This document shows positions 1 through 6,090 of a stretch of 8,659 nt of DNA, piece after piece. Numbering within the stretch: the first letter of the stretch is position 1; each line of letters opens with the position of its first letter. A program made the position numbers and the translations under genes. This DNA comes from Planctomycetaceae bacterium (GTDB lineage: Bacteria > Planctomycetota > Planctomycetia > Planctomycetales > Planctomycetaceae): contig JAGQQP010000151.1 in the NCBI GenBank assembly GCA_020426085.1, positions 1 through 8,659 on the forward strand, given 5' to 3'. The notes beneath the pieces were generated by a model. It was given only the letters and a program-made list of their open reading frames with translations, was not told the origin of the DNA and made no database searches.

Positions 1-1
1 A

Positions 2-484
2 CATGCCGCCGTGCATCAGTTACTGACAAAACCTTACAGCGATGTGGAACTGACCGTCGATCTCAAGTTTGCCGGCTCCCCTTCCACTAACCTGACATTC
101 AATCAGCACAAGTTTAAAGGATCGCATGCGGGGCACCTGTGTCGCGTGGTTGTCTCGCCTGCCAAAGTCACTCTGCGGGATGGTAAGACCGGCGTGTTTA
201 ACAATGAGATCTTCAAGAAACGCCAGGCGAAAGAAAAATTGACGCCGGAAGAACAGGCCATTTTGAAAAAGTCGGAGGCTGTTTTCCCGGTGAAACTGGA
301 AAAGGACAAGTGGTATACCGTTACCGTCCGCATCAAAGGAGATCTGATGCAGGCCTTCATCGATGGCAAGCTGATCGGTTCACTGCAATCCCCCGGTATT
401 GCACATGCGACCAAAGATAAGATTGGCCTGGTCACACCGAAAGAGTCGATTCACTATGATAATGTGATTGTGAAAGTGCCGTAA
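2..484 (+). CDS. C-terminal part of a LamG/DUF1080-like domain protein (5' end outside window)
   Basis: The reading frame is open to the left edge of the window (codons before the GTG at 11 read H-A-A), so this is the 3' end of a longer gene and the GTG is not a credible start. About 160 residues are visible. They alternate short beta-strand-like segments (VELTVDLKF, CRVVVSPAKVTLRD, KWYTVTVRIKGDLMQAFIDGKLIGSL, IGLVTPKESIHYDNVIVKVP). The 'W-Y-T-V-x-V-x-I-x-G-D-x-x-x-A-F-I-D-G' run and the closing 'Y-D-N-V-x-V' are typical of concanavalin-like jelly-roll domains such as LamG and DUF1080 (3-keto-disaccharide hydrolase-like) domains, which are abundant in planctomycetes. A lysine/glutamate-rich helix-like insert lies between the strands. 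Family knowledge suggests an extracytoplasmic, carbohydrate-related role, but no catalytic residue can be assigned from this fragment. The next gene begins 20 nt downstream. Confidence 0.75.
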   Translation, partial: HAAVHQLLTKPYSDVELTVDLKFAGSPSTNLTFNQHKFKGSHAGHLCRVVVSPAKVTLRDGKTGVFNNEIFKKRQAKEKLTPEEQAILKKSEAVFPVKLEKDKWYTVTVRIKGDLMQAFIDGKLIGSLQSPGIAHATKDKIGLVTPKESIHYDNVIVKVP

Positions 485-504
485 CTTTTGCTGGAGTAAG
501 ACCA

Positions 505-1086
505 GTGTCCCACGAATTTATTACTGTAGCGACGTTAAGTTCACCTGTGGAAGCGAGTCTGGTTCAGAATCAGCTGGAAGCGGCGGGTATTCGATCGTTT
601 ATGTCCGATGAAGTTGCCGTGGGCATGGCCTGGTACCTGGGGAACGCGATAGGCGGGATCAAGGTGCAGGTTGCCGAATCAGATGCGCCGCGTGCATTCG
701 ATGTTGTAAACGACCATGAACCGGTGACGATTACCGAAGCGGACTGGCGCAATCCAGCAGGTCTGGACGAAGAAGCAGAAGAATTTGACAGACAGTGGGA
801 AGAAGACGAAACAGCCGAAGAGGAAAGTGCGGCGAAGACCCCTGATTCCGATCTAAATGAAATTGTCGACAGAGCCTGGAAGATGGCAGTCTATGGTATC
901 CTGTTTTTTCCACTGCAACTGTATTCGCTCCTGCTGCTGGCAAAGATTGCTTTCAGTGGAGAGTACCTGACGTTCGAACAGCGGCGCAAAGTGAGGATCA
1001 GTTACTTTGTGAATACGTGGATGATTCTGGTATTACTGTTTCTGGCAATCGACGCTTCCAGTCGGTTCTTTATGCAGTTTCAGTAA
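505..1086 (+). CDS. DUF2007-type protein with acidic linker and two C-terminal membrane spans
   Basis: 193 residues from a GTG start, preceded by GGAG at 493-496 with 8 nt spacing; this is the only well-placed start. Residues 5-70 fit the small DUF2007 fold ('putative signal transducing protein'): an opening strand FITVATLSSPVEA, a helix with LVQNQLEAAGI, and a second strand IKVQVAESDAPRAFDVV. Residues 80-118 are a strongly acidic, glutamate-rich linker. Two hydrophobic stretches follow, about 127-150 and 167-184, both predicted to span the membrane. The sequence therefore suggests a soluble sensor- or adaptor-like domain tethered to the inner membrane. The biochemical role of DUF2007 is not established, so no reaction is proposed. 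The next gene starts 15 nt after the stop, which suggests co-transcription and perhaps a shared membrane complex. Confidence 0.85.
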   Translation: MSHEFITVATLSSPVEASLVQNQLEAAGIRSFMSDEVAVGMAWYLGNAIGGIKVQVAESDAPRAFDVVNDHEPVTITEADWRNPAGLDEEAEEFDRQWEEDETAEEESAAKTPDSDLNEIVDRAWKMAVYGILFFPLQLYSLLLLAKIAFSGEYLTFEQRRKVRISYFVNTWMILVLLFLAIDASSRFFMQFQ

Positions 1087-1101
1087 CAGGCAGAAAATCT
1101 G

Positions 1102-1551
1102 ATGACAAATATGTTCTCACTCTTCGGAACTCTGGCACTGCTCTATAGCGCAGTCATGACTTTCTCCACCTTTGACGAGACACATGCGTTACTTCGAATG
1201 TTGAATTCTGAAAATGCAAACGTGATCCTGTTTTTCATGGCGGGATTCTTTTTTTTACCGTTTGTCATCACCCTCACTCAGCTGGGCCTGAATGGTGATC
1301 AGGGGAAATCTCTGGTTGAAGGCGAATCGTCCCTTGATTCCATAGAAAGGCATAAGCGGCTTGCAGAACACTGTCCGTCCTGGCAGTATGTCTGGAAGGG
1401 GTCAATCACTTCGATTGGTGTGATCTGGATTGCTTTTATGATCTTCGGGAACAGGTTCAATCCCGTTTGTGCTTTTTTCGCCGCGATCAGTTTTCTCAGC
1501 GGCTACTGGTTTGTATTCGTTTACCCGACAGCCAGTAAACTGTTCGGATAA
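1102..1551 (+). CDS. Four-span membrane protein of unknown function
   Basis: 149 residues, not recognised as a named family. Hydrophobic segments lie at about 4-22, 41-61, 101-116 and 121-141, giving four predicted spans. A hydrophilic loop of about 40 residues separates spans 2 and 3 (contains GDQGKSLVEGESS and ERHKRLAEH). The start at ATG 1102 has only a weak upstream AGG (1088-1090). A second ATG three codons in (1111) is possible and would barely change the protein. The 15-nt gap after the DUF2007 gene, which itself ends in two membrane spans, points to translational coupling and a possible partnership. No catalytic or metal-binding motif was seen. Confidence 0.8.
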   Translation: MTNMFSLFGTLALLYSAVMTFSTFDETHALLRMLNSENANVILFFMAGFFFLPFVITLTQLGLNGDQGKSLVEGESSLDSIERHKRLAEHCPSWQYVWKGSITSIGVIWIAFMIFGNRFNPVCAFFAAISFLSGYWFVFVYPTASKLFG

Positions 1552-1687
1552 ATTCACTTCGCGAATCACAATATTCATCGCGGGGCACTTGCTGTTCTCT
1601 TATTCGCCTATCATGCTTTTTAGTGCATTCTTCTGTACTCGGGGGAATGGCATTTTTTTTCAATTCTGCTTGAGGACAGACAAAACG

Positions 1688-2545
1688 ATGCGATTTCGCC
1701 TGTTATTACTGGGGTTTCTGTTGCTGTGTCATTCCACTGTGTTTGCTCAGAAAGATGAAAGCGAAAGTAGCAAACCTGAAACTCAGGTCACTTTTTATGT
1801 GATGGGGGACGTTCCCTACAAACCAGCGGAAGATATCGAGCTGCCGAAACAGATTTCCGGATTGCCGGACGATGCGGAATTCGTCGTGCATGTTGGCGAT
1901 ATCAAAACGGGGAGTACCCCCTGTAATGAAGGCGTTTATGCGAAAGTCGCGGGCATGCTGGCGAAATCAAAAGTTCCGGTCTTTATCATCCCGGGAGACA
2001 ACGAATGGAACGACTGTGCCAATCCCACGGAAGCCTGGAAATTCTGGGAACAGTATTTCATGCGATTCGATCGTCGCTGGCAGCATTCTTTTCGGATCTT
2101 TCGCCAGTTGGAATGGGAAGAGAATTTTTCCTTTGTGAAAGGGAATGTCCTGTTCATTGGCTTGAATCTGGTCGGCGGTCGGGTTCACGATCCTGCGGAA
2201 TGGAAACAGCGCCACGCCGATAATCTGAACTGGGTGCGCAGCAACCTGCGTCGTTTTGGTAAGGAAGTCAGTAGTCTGGTCATTTTCGGACATGTCAAAC
2301 CAGTAAAAATTCATAACGATTTTTTCGACCCCTTCAATGCAGAAGCAATTGCCTTTAACAAGCCGGTGCTCTACATCCATGGTGACGGACATACCTGGAT
2401 CTATGATCGTCCGTTTGCCGCGAAGAATCTGTTGCGAGTTCAAGTTGATCAGGGGGGGATCGCACCACCCCTGAAAGTCACCGTGACCGATAATTCAACC
2501 GATCCGTTTCAATTTGATCGACGGAATGGCAAACCGGTGAAATAA
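1688..2545 (+). CDS. Secreted calcineurin-like metallophosphoesterase (GDNEW-type)
   Basis: 285 residues from ATG 1688, chosen because GAGGAC (1672-1677) precedes it and because the start yields a clean Sec signal peptide (MRFR, then a leucine-rich core, then about HSTVFA-Q, cleavage near residue 20). The open frame continues upstream to 1469, but that part overlaps the preceding gene and does not look coding. Phosphoesterase motifs in order: G40-D41-V-P-Y, V-H-V-G70-D71-I-K-T-G, P-G103-D104-N105-E106-W, G201-H202 and G232-D-G-H235-T-W. This is the calcineurin-like fold with departures from the textbook DxH / GDxxD / GNH[DE] / GHxH set. Cysteines at 79 and 110 sit beside the motifs and could form a disulfide in the exported protein. 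Likely a metal-dependent hydrolase outside the cytoplasm; substrate unknown. A 136-nt gap upstream allows its own promoter, though no convincing one was found. Confidence 0.88.
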   Translation: MRFRLLLLGFLLLCHSTVFAQKDESESSKPETQVTFYVMGDVPYKPAEDIELPKQISGLPDDAEFVVHVGDIKTGSTPCNEGVYAKVAGMLAKSKVPVFIIPGDNEWNDCANPTEAWKFWEQYFMRFDRRWQHSFRIFRQLEWEENFSFVKGNVLFIGLNLVGGRVHDPAEWKQRHADNLNWVRSNLRRFGKEVSSLVIFGHVKPVKIHNDFFDPFNAEAIAFNKPVLYIHGDGHTWIYDRPFAAKNLLRVQVDQGGIAPPLKVTVTDNSTDPFQFDRRNGKPVK

Positions 2546-2576
2546 GCTGACTTCTTTCCAGTTCAAAGAGTAAAAA

Positions 2577-3092
2577 ATGACCCTCATCAAAGAACTTCTG
2601 GTGAAAATATCCGATCTGACGGCGGAAGATGAGGATGGCGAGGAACTCGTTGTGGAATTGCAGGAACCACTGTCTGCGGAAGAACTGAAAAGTCTGATGG
2701 AACAGATGCCACTCCCTCAGGAACTTTGCGACTTTTTTGCGGTCACCAATGGTATGCAGCTTTTATCGGCAGAGCTATACGATTCTGATTCGCTGCAGTA
2801 TGTGCAAGGAATCATTCCGTTCCATGGTTTTGGTAATGGCGATTTTACCTGCATCGCGACAAAAGAATCAGACTTGCCGGAGGGGAGCGTCCTGTTTATG
2901 AACCATTCACCCGATGTTCTGGTCCCGGTTGCTGATTCATTGTGTGACTGGATTAAAAAAGTCGTCGCTGAAATTCAGGAAAAAGGATGTCTGCTGCATC
3001 CTGCTGACTACTTTAGTCGACCAGATGAGCAGGGGGTTTACAGTCATGTTCCAGACGATCTGAAGGGGAGAGACTGTGAACTGAATCGTTGA
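2577..3092 (+). CDS. SUKH (SMI1/KNR4) family protein
   Basis: 171 residues from ATG 2577, with AAAGAG at 2565-2570 as a modest ribosome binding site. Residues 46-62 (LPQELCDFFAVTNGMQL), 80-95 (IPFHGFGNGDFTCIAT) and 105-126 (VLFMNHSPDVLVPVADSLCDWI) match the three characteristic blocks of SMI1/KNR4 domains: the 'LP..F...TNG' helix, the 'PFG.GD.....' strand and the 'V.....H......VA.S...W/F' strand-helix. The N-terminal 45 residues are acidic, and residues 140-171 form a tail. There is no signal peptide or membrane span, so it should be cytoplasmic. Many bacterial SUKH proteins are immunity proteins for polymorphic toxins, while others are stand-alone with unknown roles. No toxin-like gene lies beside it here, so an immunity function is only a possibility. 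Confidence 0.82.
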   Translation: MTLIKELLVKISDLTAEDEDGEELVVELQEPLSAEELKSLMEQMPLPQELCDFFAVTNGMQLLSAELYDSDSLQYVQGIIPFHGFGNGDFTCIATKESDLPEGSVLFMNHSPDVLVPVADSLCDWIKKVVAEIQEKGCLLHPADYFSRPDEQGVYSHVPDDLKGRDCELNR

Positions 3093-3155
3093 CCTGCAGG
3101 CTGTGGATCGAAAAAAATATTCTCTTCACAAGTTCCGGGAATAAATCCTGTCTGA

Positions 3156-3167
3156 AACAGATCTGTT
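3156..3167. promoter_or_regulatory. Perfect 12-bp palindrome upstream of the lipoprotein gene
   Basis: AACAGATCTGTT is identical to its reverse complement. It ends 49 nt before the ATG at 3217 and touches a TG-T-TATAGG string (3164-3172) that resembles an extended -10 element. Position and symmetry suit an operator for a dimeric regulator, but no -35 element is evident and a chance palindrome is possible. Confidence 0.25.
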
Positions 3168-3170
3168 ATA

Positions 3171-3200
3171 GGGTAAGTGAAATCACTCCCTCGATCTTTT
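3171..3200 (+). terminator. Possible weak hairpin with T-rich tail between SUKH and lipoprotein genes
   Basis: GGG (3171-3173) and AGTG (3176-3179) can pair with CACT (3184-3187) and CCC (3188-3190), with a two-base TA bulge and a four-base AAAT loop. TCGATCTTTT follows (3191-3200). This could end SUKH transcription or act as a leader hairpin for the lipoprotein gene, since its Shine-Dalgarno sequence starts two bases later. The bulge and the interrupted T-tract make it a weak candidate. Confidence 0.25.
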
Positions 3201-3216
3201 CAGGTGAGGTTCCTGC

Positions 3217-3759
3217 ATGTCTCAATCATATCAACGGTCTGTATGTCGTAATCTTTTCGGCTGGCTGAATCGTGAACTGCGAATGTATGTGGTTGCGAAA
3301 CTGATGACATTCGTTCTGGTTCTGATCGTTTTCCTTCTCACTCTGCCAGGCTGCAGTTTCAGTTACGAGTTGTTTCTTGAAGGCCAGGTATTGGCGGGGG
3401 CCGATCAAAGTCCGGTCGCGGGTGCTAAGGTTACGCTGGTTTTAATGAACTCAGATGAAGTCACCTGTGTGACAGATTCACAGGGACGCTGGGTGTTAAA
3501 AAAGTCGCTGAACGATATCTGGTTCGAGTCTGGGAAAGACAAGAAACAGTGGCTCAGATCGGATGAATTTAAGCTGCGTATTGAAGCCCGTGAAGAGACA
3601 TATTTCGTGCCTTGCCCCCGCGTGGCTGTTCAGAAATCAGGAGATGCTTTTGGTTTTGTAATGGCGGTACTGGAGGTACAACAGGAACCAGAAGTCAGAG
3701 AACCGCTCCCTGAGTTTCAGCCTCTCGAAGCCGTAAAGCCCTGTCATTATGACAATTAA
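3217..3759 (+). CDS. Lipoprotein with a carboxypeptidase-regulatory-like beta-sandwich domain
   Basis: 180 residues. ATG 3217 is preceded by AGGTGAGG (3202-3209), the strongest ribosome binding site nearby, so it is preferred over internal ATGs at 3283 and 3304. The N-terminus is an unusually long basic region of about 29 residues, then a hydrophobic core (TFVLVLIVFLLTL) and a classic lipobox L43-P-G-C46. The mature protein would be lipid-anchored at Cys46. Residues 51-95 (LEGQVL, SPVAGAKVTLVL, VTDSQGRWVL) carry the 'G.V....  PV.GA.V.....  T D..G.' pattern of carboxypeptidase-regulatory-like domains, common in planctomycete envelope proteins. The C-terminus is proline- and glutamate-rich. No enzymatic motif is visible; a structural or binding role at the envelope is inferred. 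Confidence 0.85.
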   Translation: MSQSYQRSVCRNLFGWLNRELRMYVVAKLMTFVLVLIVFLLTLPGCSFSYELFLEGQVLAGADQSPVAGAKVTLVLMNSDEVTCVTDSQGRWVLKKSLNDIWFESGKDKKQWLRSDEFKLRIEAREETYFVPCPRVAVQKSGDAFGFVMAVLEVQQEPEVREPLPEFQPLEAVKPCHYDN

Positions 3760-3982
3760 GGTAATTGTAATTTCTCTGACAGAATGAAAAAGATTTCAGA
3801 TCCAGTCGATTTTATCGGATGCCGCTCGACTACAGGGGAAAACGCCAACACATCCTGACTTTAAGGAACGGCTAATAAAATTTGACGATGCCTACAGCCT
3901 GCAGGATATCACCCCTTACGGCCGCCAGGAAGCATTTGAAGACTCCCCCGTCGGCTGGCCACAGAAGCCGACTTACGGTTAA
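3749..3982 (+). pseudogene. Probable gene remnant: protein-like frame with internal TGA and no good start
   Basis: One frame reads 64 protein-like codons from 3788 to a TAA at 3980-3982, including [46 protein letters not shown] and [11 protein letters not shown]. No ATG, GTG or TTG lies in that open stretch. Going upstream in the same frame, a TGA at 3785-3787 interrupts it, and an ATG at 3749 that overlaps the end of the lipoprotein gene would begin 12 codons earlier. A different-frame ATG at 3784 (M-K-K-I-S) would need a frameshift near 3797 to join it. Neither ATG has a Shine-Dalgarno sequence. The composition resembles a real soluble protein C-terminus, so decay of a former gene, or a sequencing error, is the simplest reading. 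The family is not recognised. Confidence 0.5.
3950..3972. other. Seven-base-pair perfect hairpin in the convergent gene gap
   Basis: GTCGGCT (3950-3956) and AGCCGAC (3966-3972) are exact inverted copies around a nine-base loop. The site lies between a + strand gene and the end of the minus-strand gene pair, where a bidirectional terminator would be expected. Neither strand has a T-run after the stem, so an intrinsic terminator is not well supported. It also lies inside the gene remnant. Confidence 0.3.
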
Positions 3983-4025
3983 CGAAAGAGACTTTGCAGA
4001 ACAGAATGTGGGAGCCGGTGAGACG

Positions 4026-5039
4026 TCAGACAGAAGACGAATTTCCGGCTTCCCATTCCTGTACTGACAGATTCGCATCCTCCAGGTCCCTCTGGTGTTC
4101 TCTCCGGTACATCAGAAAAAGCCTCCAGTACAAGCCGGGGATCCAGATAAAAGTGATTGTCCAGCCAACGCTGATTCCGGCGGGAGCAGGTAGCAGTTCA
4201 AATCTGAAGGGAAGATAAATGATGAGCCATGCCAGTGACCAGATGCCAAAGAAATAAGCTGCTTCATTGAAGTTTTTATTTTCACTTGCCGAAACAGGGA
4301 TGCCTTCCTCTGGAATCGTATAACGGACAAACCAGCCACACAGTGGCAGAATTGGTAACAGTAAGTATTTGATTTGTTGAAAGTACCAGGCTGACAGAAT
4401 GCTGATCAGAGCTGTCACAGTGGCAAAAATGATGGTTAATTTGTCCCAGCGCTTTCGGGTATGTAGAAAATCATCGGGCCGAGGTGTTCGTGGTTTATTC
4501 AAATGCCGGTTTCGTAGTGGTAGTGCAATCTTATGGCAGAACAGCGGCCAGTTTTCCTGCTGGGTTTCCGGGAAGTGACTTCGGAAAAATTGAATCATCC
4601 AGAGTTGTTCTTCTTTTTTAAAATAGAACAAGTTGATGCAACCGGTTTGGGAGACGGCTCGGACTTTAATCTGACCATGAGAATACAGGCTCCACCGGAT
4701 AACCTCAATCTCTGACAGTTTTAGTTCGCGCCTGGAAAAGATGCCTTGCAGTATCAGATTACCACCGTGAAGAATGACTGAGACACCCTTCCAGACCAGG
4801 ATACTCCAGATAGAGATGGATGCTATCGGAAGGTATAAAATGCCCACAATCAGAAAAGCATAGTTTCTCCGGTCGACCGGTGCTGAGAGCCACATTGCAA
4901 GCCCACCACCGATGGATATTAGGGAGAAAAAGACCAGATTAATAATCCCGTCAGTACGAAACTGCTTATGTGGCTGAATGACTTGTTCGATTTGATCCAT
5001 ATCGACTGGGACAACTGAAGTTTCAGGTCGCTCCATCAT
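4026..5039 (-). CDS. Six-span membrane protein with PH-like cytoplasmic segment, paralogue 2
   Basis: 337 residues from the ATG at 5039-5037, which overlaps the upstream gene's TGA (5038-5036) as ATGA. The frame is open to an ATG at 5093, but that start would overlap the neighbour by 58 nt, so the coupled start is preferred. Predicted spans: about 32-52, 62-83, 203-220, 223-241, 261-280 and 290-310. Between spans 2 and 3, residues 85-155 (VSVILHGGNLILQGIFSRRELKLSEIEVIRW) resemble bacterial PH-like domains: a strand, a 'G..SRREL.LSEI..I.W' turn, then further strands. Then follow W164-x-LFCHKIALPLR and TRKRWD (194-199). RYTIPEEG (239-246) closes span 4 and SVQEWEAG (325-332) is near the C-terminus. 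All of these recur in the upstream paralogue. Function unknown; an inner-membrane role in a hetero-complex with its partner is inferred. Confidence 0.85.
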   Translation of the reverse strand: MMERPETSVVPVDMDQIEQVIQPHKQFRTDGIINLVFFSLISIGGGLAMWLSAPVDRRNYAFLIVGILYLPIASISIWSILVWKGVSVILHGGNLILQGIFSRRELKLSEIEVIRWSLYSHGQIKVRAVSQTGCINLFYFKKEEQLWMIQFFRSHFPETQQENWPLFCHKIALPLRNRHLNKPRTPRPDDFLHTRKRWDKLTIIFATVTALISILSAWYFQQIKYLLLPILPLCGWFVRYTIPEEGIPVSASENKNFNEAAYFFGIWSLAWLIIYLPFRFELLPAPAGISVGWTITFIWIPGLYWRLFLMYRREHQRDLEDANLSVQEWEAGNSSSV

Positions 5040-6076
5040 AATCTCGAACCCACGTTTCTGTCCGTAGTCTGAGGAGAAGATCCGGCTTCCCATTCTTCGA
5101 CAGAAGTCTTCGATGCTTTCAGCTGCTTTTTATGACGAACCTTATCGAGACGGTAGCAATTCCAGAAAACGACTGGCATCCAAATTAGAGTCAGACAGAT
5201 CATGAACATATCGTTATCAAGAAACGGGAGCTCAATAAATTTGAGCCCCACCAGAATGGTCAGATATACAATCAGCATTCCTCCTGAAAAAATGAGAAAG
5301 GAACGGGACTCTTTATCCGCACTGAGTTTTTGCGATACCATTCCCTGTTTGGGAGTGGAATAACGCATGGACAACCAGAGAATCATTGGCAGTAAAGGAG
5401 CAGACAAGAGGTGCGGTAGGTTAAACTTCCAGGCGGCAAGGATTCCCCCCACTGTAAATAATAGAATCCAGGGTAGCAAAAGCCGGTCCCAGCGTTTCCT
5501 GGTGAGCAGGACTTCATCATTATCCGGGACAGGCAGTGCCTGGGGATCATATCGCCTGAGCGGCATCGCCACACGATGACAAAACAGATCCCAGCCTTCT
5601 TGATCTGGCTCGGGAATCTGCGCTCGAAGATATTCCACGATCCTGAGTCGATCTTCACACGGAAAGTTTTTTAGATAGATTCTGATTTTCTTAGTCAGGG
5701 TTTTCAGTTTGATACCACCAGAGGGACTGGCGATCCAGCGGAGCTGTCTGATGCGGTCCAGATCGAGTTCTTTTCGCCGCAGGACTCCCTGCTCAATAAT
5801 TTTATTACCTTGAATCGTCAGAGATGCGTAGTGATAAGAGAGGATCATCCAGACAGAACCAGTCGTCCAGAATGACCAGAAGACGATGGAGAATATAAAC
5901 ATGTTATATTCACAGTCCGTTATTACTGGATCTGTGAGCAGGGCATAGAAAGAAAAAAACACCATTCCAGCAAAAAATAGAAAACAACATATTCCCTGGT
6001 AGAGGATTGTTTTACGGAAATGAAACTGTTTCTCATCACATGAGGAATCGGGTGTTGATGTGGGAGATCCATTCAT
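5036..6076 (-). CDS. Six-span membrane protein with PH-like cytoplasmic segment, paralogue 1
   Basis: 346 residues from ATG 6076-6074. An in-frame stop lies four codons upstream (6088-6086), so this is the first possible start, although no clear Shine-Dalgarno sequence precedes it. Predicted spans: about 24-45, 57-80, 199-216, 222-238, 259-279 and 288-307. The cytoplasmic segment after span 2 (SLTIQGNKIIEQGVLRRKEL, DLDRIRQLRWI) has the strand-turn-strand pattern of bacterial PH-like (DUF304/bPH-type) domains. Shared signatures with the downstream gene are W162-D-LFCHRVAMPLR, TRKRWD (192-197), RYSTPKQG (238-245) and SVEEWEAG (325-332). Overall identity is modest but colinear, so this is an old tandem duplication. 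The C-terminus extends 14 residues beyond the EWEAG motif. Function unknown. Confidence 0.85.
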   Translation of the reverse strand: MNGSPTSTPDSSCDEKQFHFRKTILYQGICCFLFFAGMVFFSFYALLTDPVITDCEYNMFIFSIVFWSFWTTGSVWMILSYHYASLTIQGNKIIEQGVLRRKELDLDRIRQLRWIASPSGGIKLKTLTKKIRIYLKNFPCEDRLRIVEYLRAQIPEPDQEGWDLFCHRVAMPLRRYDPQALPVPDNDEVLLTRKRWDRLLLPWILLFTVGGILAAWKFNLPHLLSAPLLPMILWLSMRYSTPKQGMVSQKLSADKESRSFLIFSGGMLIVYLTILVGLKFIELPFLDNDMFMICLTLIWMPVVFWNCYRLDKVRHKKQLKASKTSVEEWEAGSSPQTTDRNVGSRL

Positions 6077-6080
6077 GGCT

Positions 6081-6090
6081 AGTGATCACT
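6081..6090. promoter_or_regulatory. 10-bp palindrome just upstream of the membrane-paralogue operon
   Basis: AGTGATCACT is perfectly self-complementary and ends four bases before the ATG at 6076, where a ribosome binding site would normally lie. It could be an operator or chance. The rest of 6077-6211 holds only two small stem-loops with 5-bp stems (6167-6180 and 6186-6199); the latter may be a weak terminator for the 6212-6586 gene. Confidence 0.2.

Noticed and set aside
1560..1582. Possible terminator hairpin after the four-span membrane gene (CGCG arms)
   Set aside because: The stem is short and needs a bulge, and no T-run follows.
1589..1614. Possible promoter TTGCTG / TATCAT before the phosphoesterase
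   Set aside because: The spacing is 14 nt, too short for a sigma-70-type promoter.
1469..1687. Upstream extension of the phosphoesterase frame
   Set aside because: It overlaps the preceding membrane gene by over 80 nt, and the ATG at 1688 has a ribosome binding site and gives a proper signal peptide.
3785..3787. In-frame TGA read as selenocysteine in the remnant frame
   Set aside because: No convincing SECIS-like hairpin follows the TGA, there is no ribosome binding site for the ATG at 3749, and the flanking residues do not resemble a redox motif.
3872..4218. Short overlapping open frames on both strands around the convergent gap
   Set aside because: They have low-complexity or arginine/serine-rich translations, no ribosome binding sites, and overlap the remnant frame or the end of the membrane gene.
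5040..5093. 18-residue N-terminal extension of the second paralogue to an ATG at 5093
   Set aside because: It would lie inside the C-terminal coding region of the upstream gene; the ATGA overlap at 5036-5039 is the standard coupled start.
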